NCBI RefSeq assembly: GCF_008831285.2
Contig: NC_045148.1
Coordinates: 19,461,002-19,525,001 of the forward strand
Reading direction: 5' to 3'
Length of the DNA stretch: 64,000 nt
Source of the DNA: Nymphaea colorata
Lineage: Eukaryota; Streptophyta; Magnoliopsida; Nymphaeales; Nymphaeaceae
Both the position numbers and the translations under genes were made by a program. Positions 63,440 through 64,000 of this stretch are shown piece after piece. The stretch's first letter is position 1; each line of letters starts with the position of its first letter. The notes under the pieces are model-generated. The model ran no database searches and was not told the DNA's origin. It saw only the letters and a program-made list of their open reading frames with translations.

Positions 63440-64000
63440 GGATCGCAAATTTGTGCTACTAAATCCGAAAATTTCAGTGCCCTCGTCCGCTCTCCCGGAG
63501 TTCTGCCTTCGCACTTCGGTTAACTCCAGGAAACTTTTCTCCCGCCATACGTCCTCCTCCTCGCGCTTGTGCGGCGCTCCATTTTTCTCTTCCGTGGGTT
63601 CTCAGGCTTTGATTCATCGCATAGGAGCTCTCGTGGTAAACCATCTGTTTTTTCCCCAATTTTGGAAGGCTTTGATGTGCGAAAAATCTTGGTACCAACT
63701 TCAATTTTGTTTTGTTTTGTTTGTTGTTTTTTTTTACGGCCTGTTGCTTTTCCTCTTCTTGGCTGTTGTTTTAACCCTTCTAGGCTTCTTGGTCATGTTT
63801 GAATATGGCGTTTGACCCATTTCCTTGATGGTTTTTTTTCTCTTTCACTATGGCGGTTGAATCGTCGTTTTCTGTAAATGGGTATAGCGTTTGTAATCGA
63901 GGCATGCGTCAGTATGGTTAGATAGTTATTTTTATGATTAAGATCCTTTTGACTTCCCGCTCTTGGGTTTTCCTATTCAAAAAGTAGCGCATACACTTAT
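63440..64000 (+). other. Possible 5' end of a gene running out of the window
   Basis: GC rises sharply at 63475-63630, with a Ser/Arg-rich open stretch (RLCGAPFFSS, SQALIHRIGALV) reminiscent of an organelle transit peptide, then a GTG|GTAAAC donor-like site at 63636 and T-rich, intron-like sequence. No ATG opens that frame, so it could be a leader exon, a mis-framed exon or nothing. The ATG at 63850 (MAVESSF) opens only a short frame. Confidence 0.25.

Overview
The window is nuclear DNA from a flowering plant. This follows from spliced class III peroxidase genes with GT-AG introns, plant-type NDR1/HIN1-like (LEA_2) genes, a Ty1/copia retrotransposon primed by initiator tRNA-Met, a hAT-like MITE and a eukaryotic tRNA-Leu with no encoded CCA. 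The genes stand out as GC-richer islands in AT-rich, repeat-laden DNA. I cannot fix the species from sequence alone.

Layout. 1-6354: an LTR-bounded element with no recognisable protein domains (LARD-like, non-autonomous), whose interior is built from tandem and degenerate repeats. 6.5-9.9 kb: the first copy of a diverged ~3.4 kb segmental duplication; its partner lies at 19.9-23.4 kb. 12397-12723: a compact gene for a small single-pass membrane protein. 14424-14504: tRNA-Leu(AAG). 16414-17535 (minus): a candidate spliced gene with two coding exons joined in phase. 19349-19690: a hAT-like MITE. 24201-29191 (minus): a complete but decayed copia element with 5-bp target-site duplication, two LTRs, PBS, PPT, and gag, protease, integrase, RT and RNase H remnants. 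29.2-42 kb: gene-poor, with a SINE-like relic, a 196-bp tandem duplication and inverted repeats. 42593-44059 and 49125-50754: two tandem class III peroxidase genes with identical exon lengths and duplicated promoters. 51.6-55.1 kb (minus): a series of exon-like blocks that may be an unidentified gene or gene relic. 57926-58621 and 60794-61354: two intronless NHL/LEA_2 membrane-protein genes. 63.4-64 kb: a GC-rich stretch that could be the 5' end of a gene leaving the window.

Function. The four confident protein families (two secreted peroxidases, two NHL proteins) are typical of cell-wall/apoplast and plasma-membrane stress biology. They are separate transcription units, and nothing shows they form a pathway. 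I found no evidence for a new defence, mobile or RNA-guided system. The items most worth checking are the domain-less LTR element with ordered repeats and GC hairpins, the two unresolved minus-strand split genes, the segmental duplication, and a family of ~187-bp insertions with target-site duplications.
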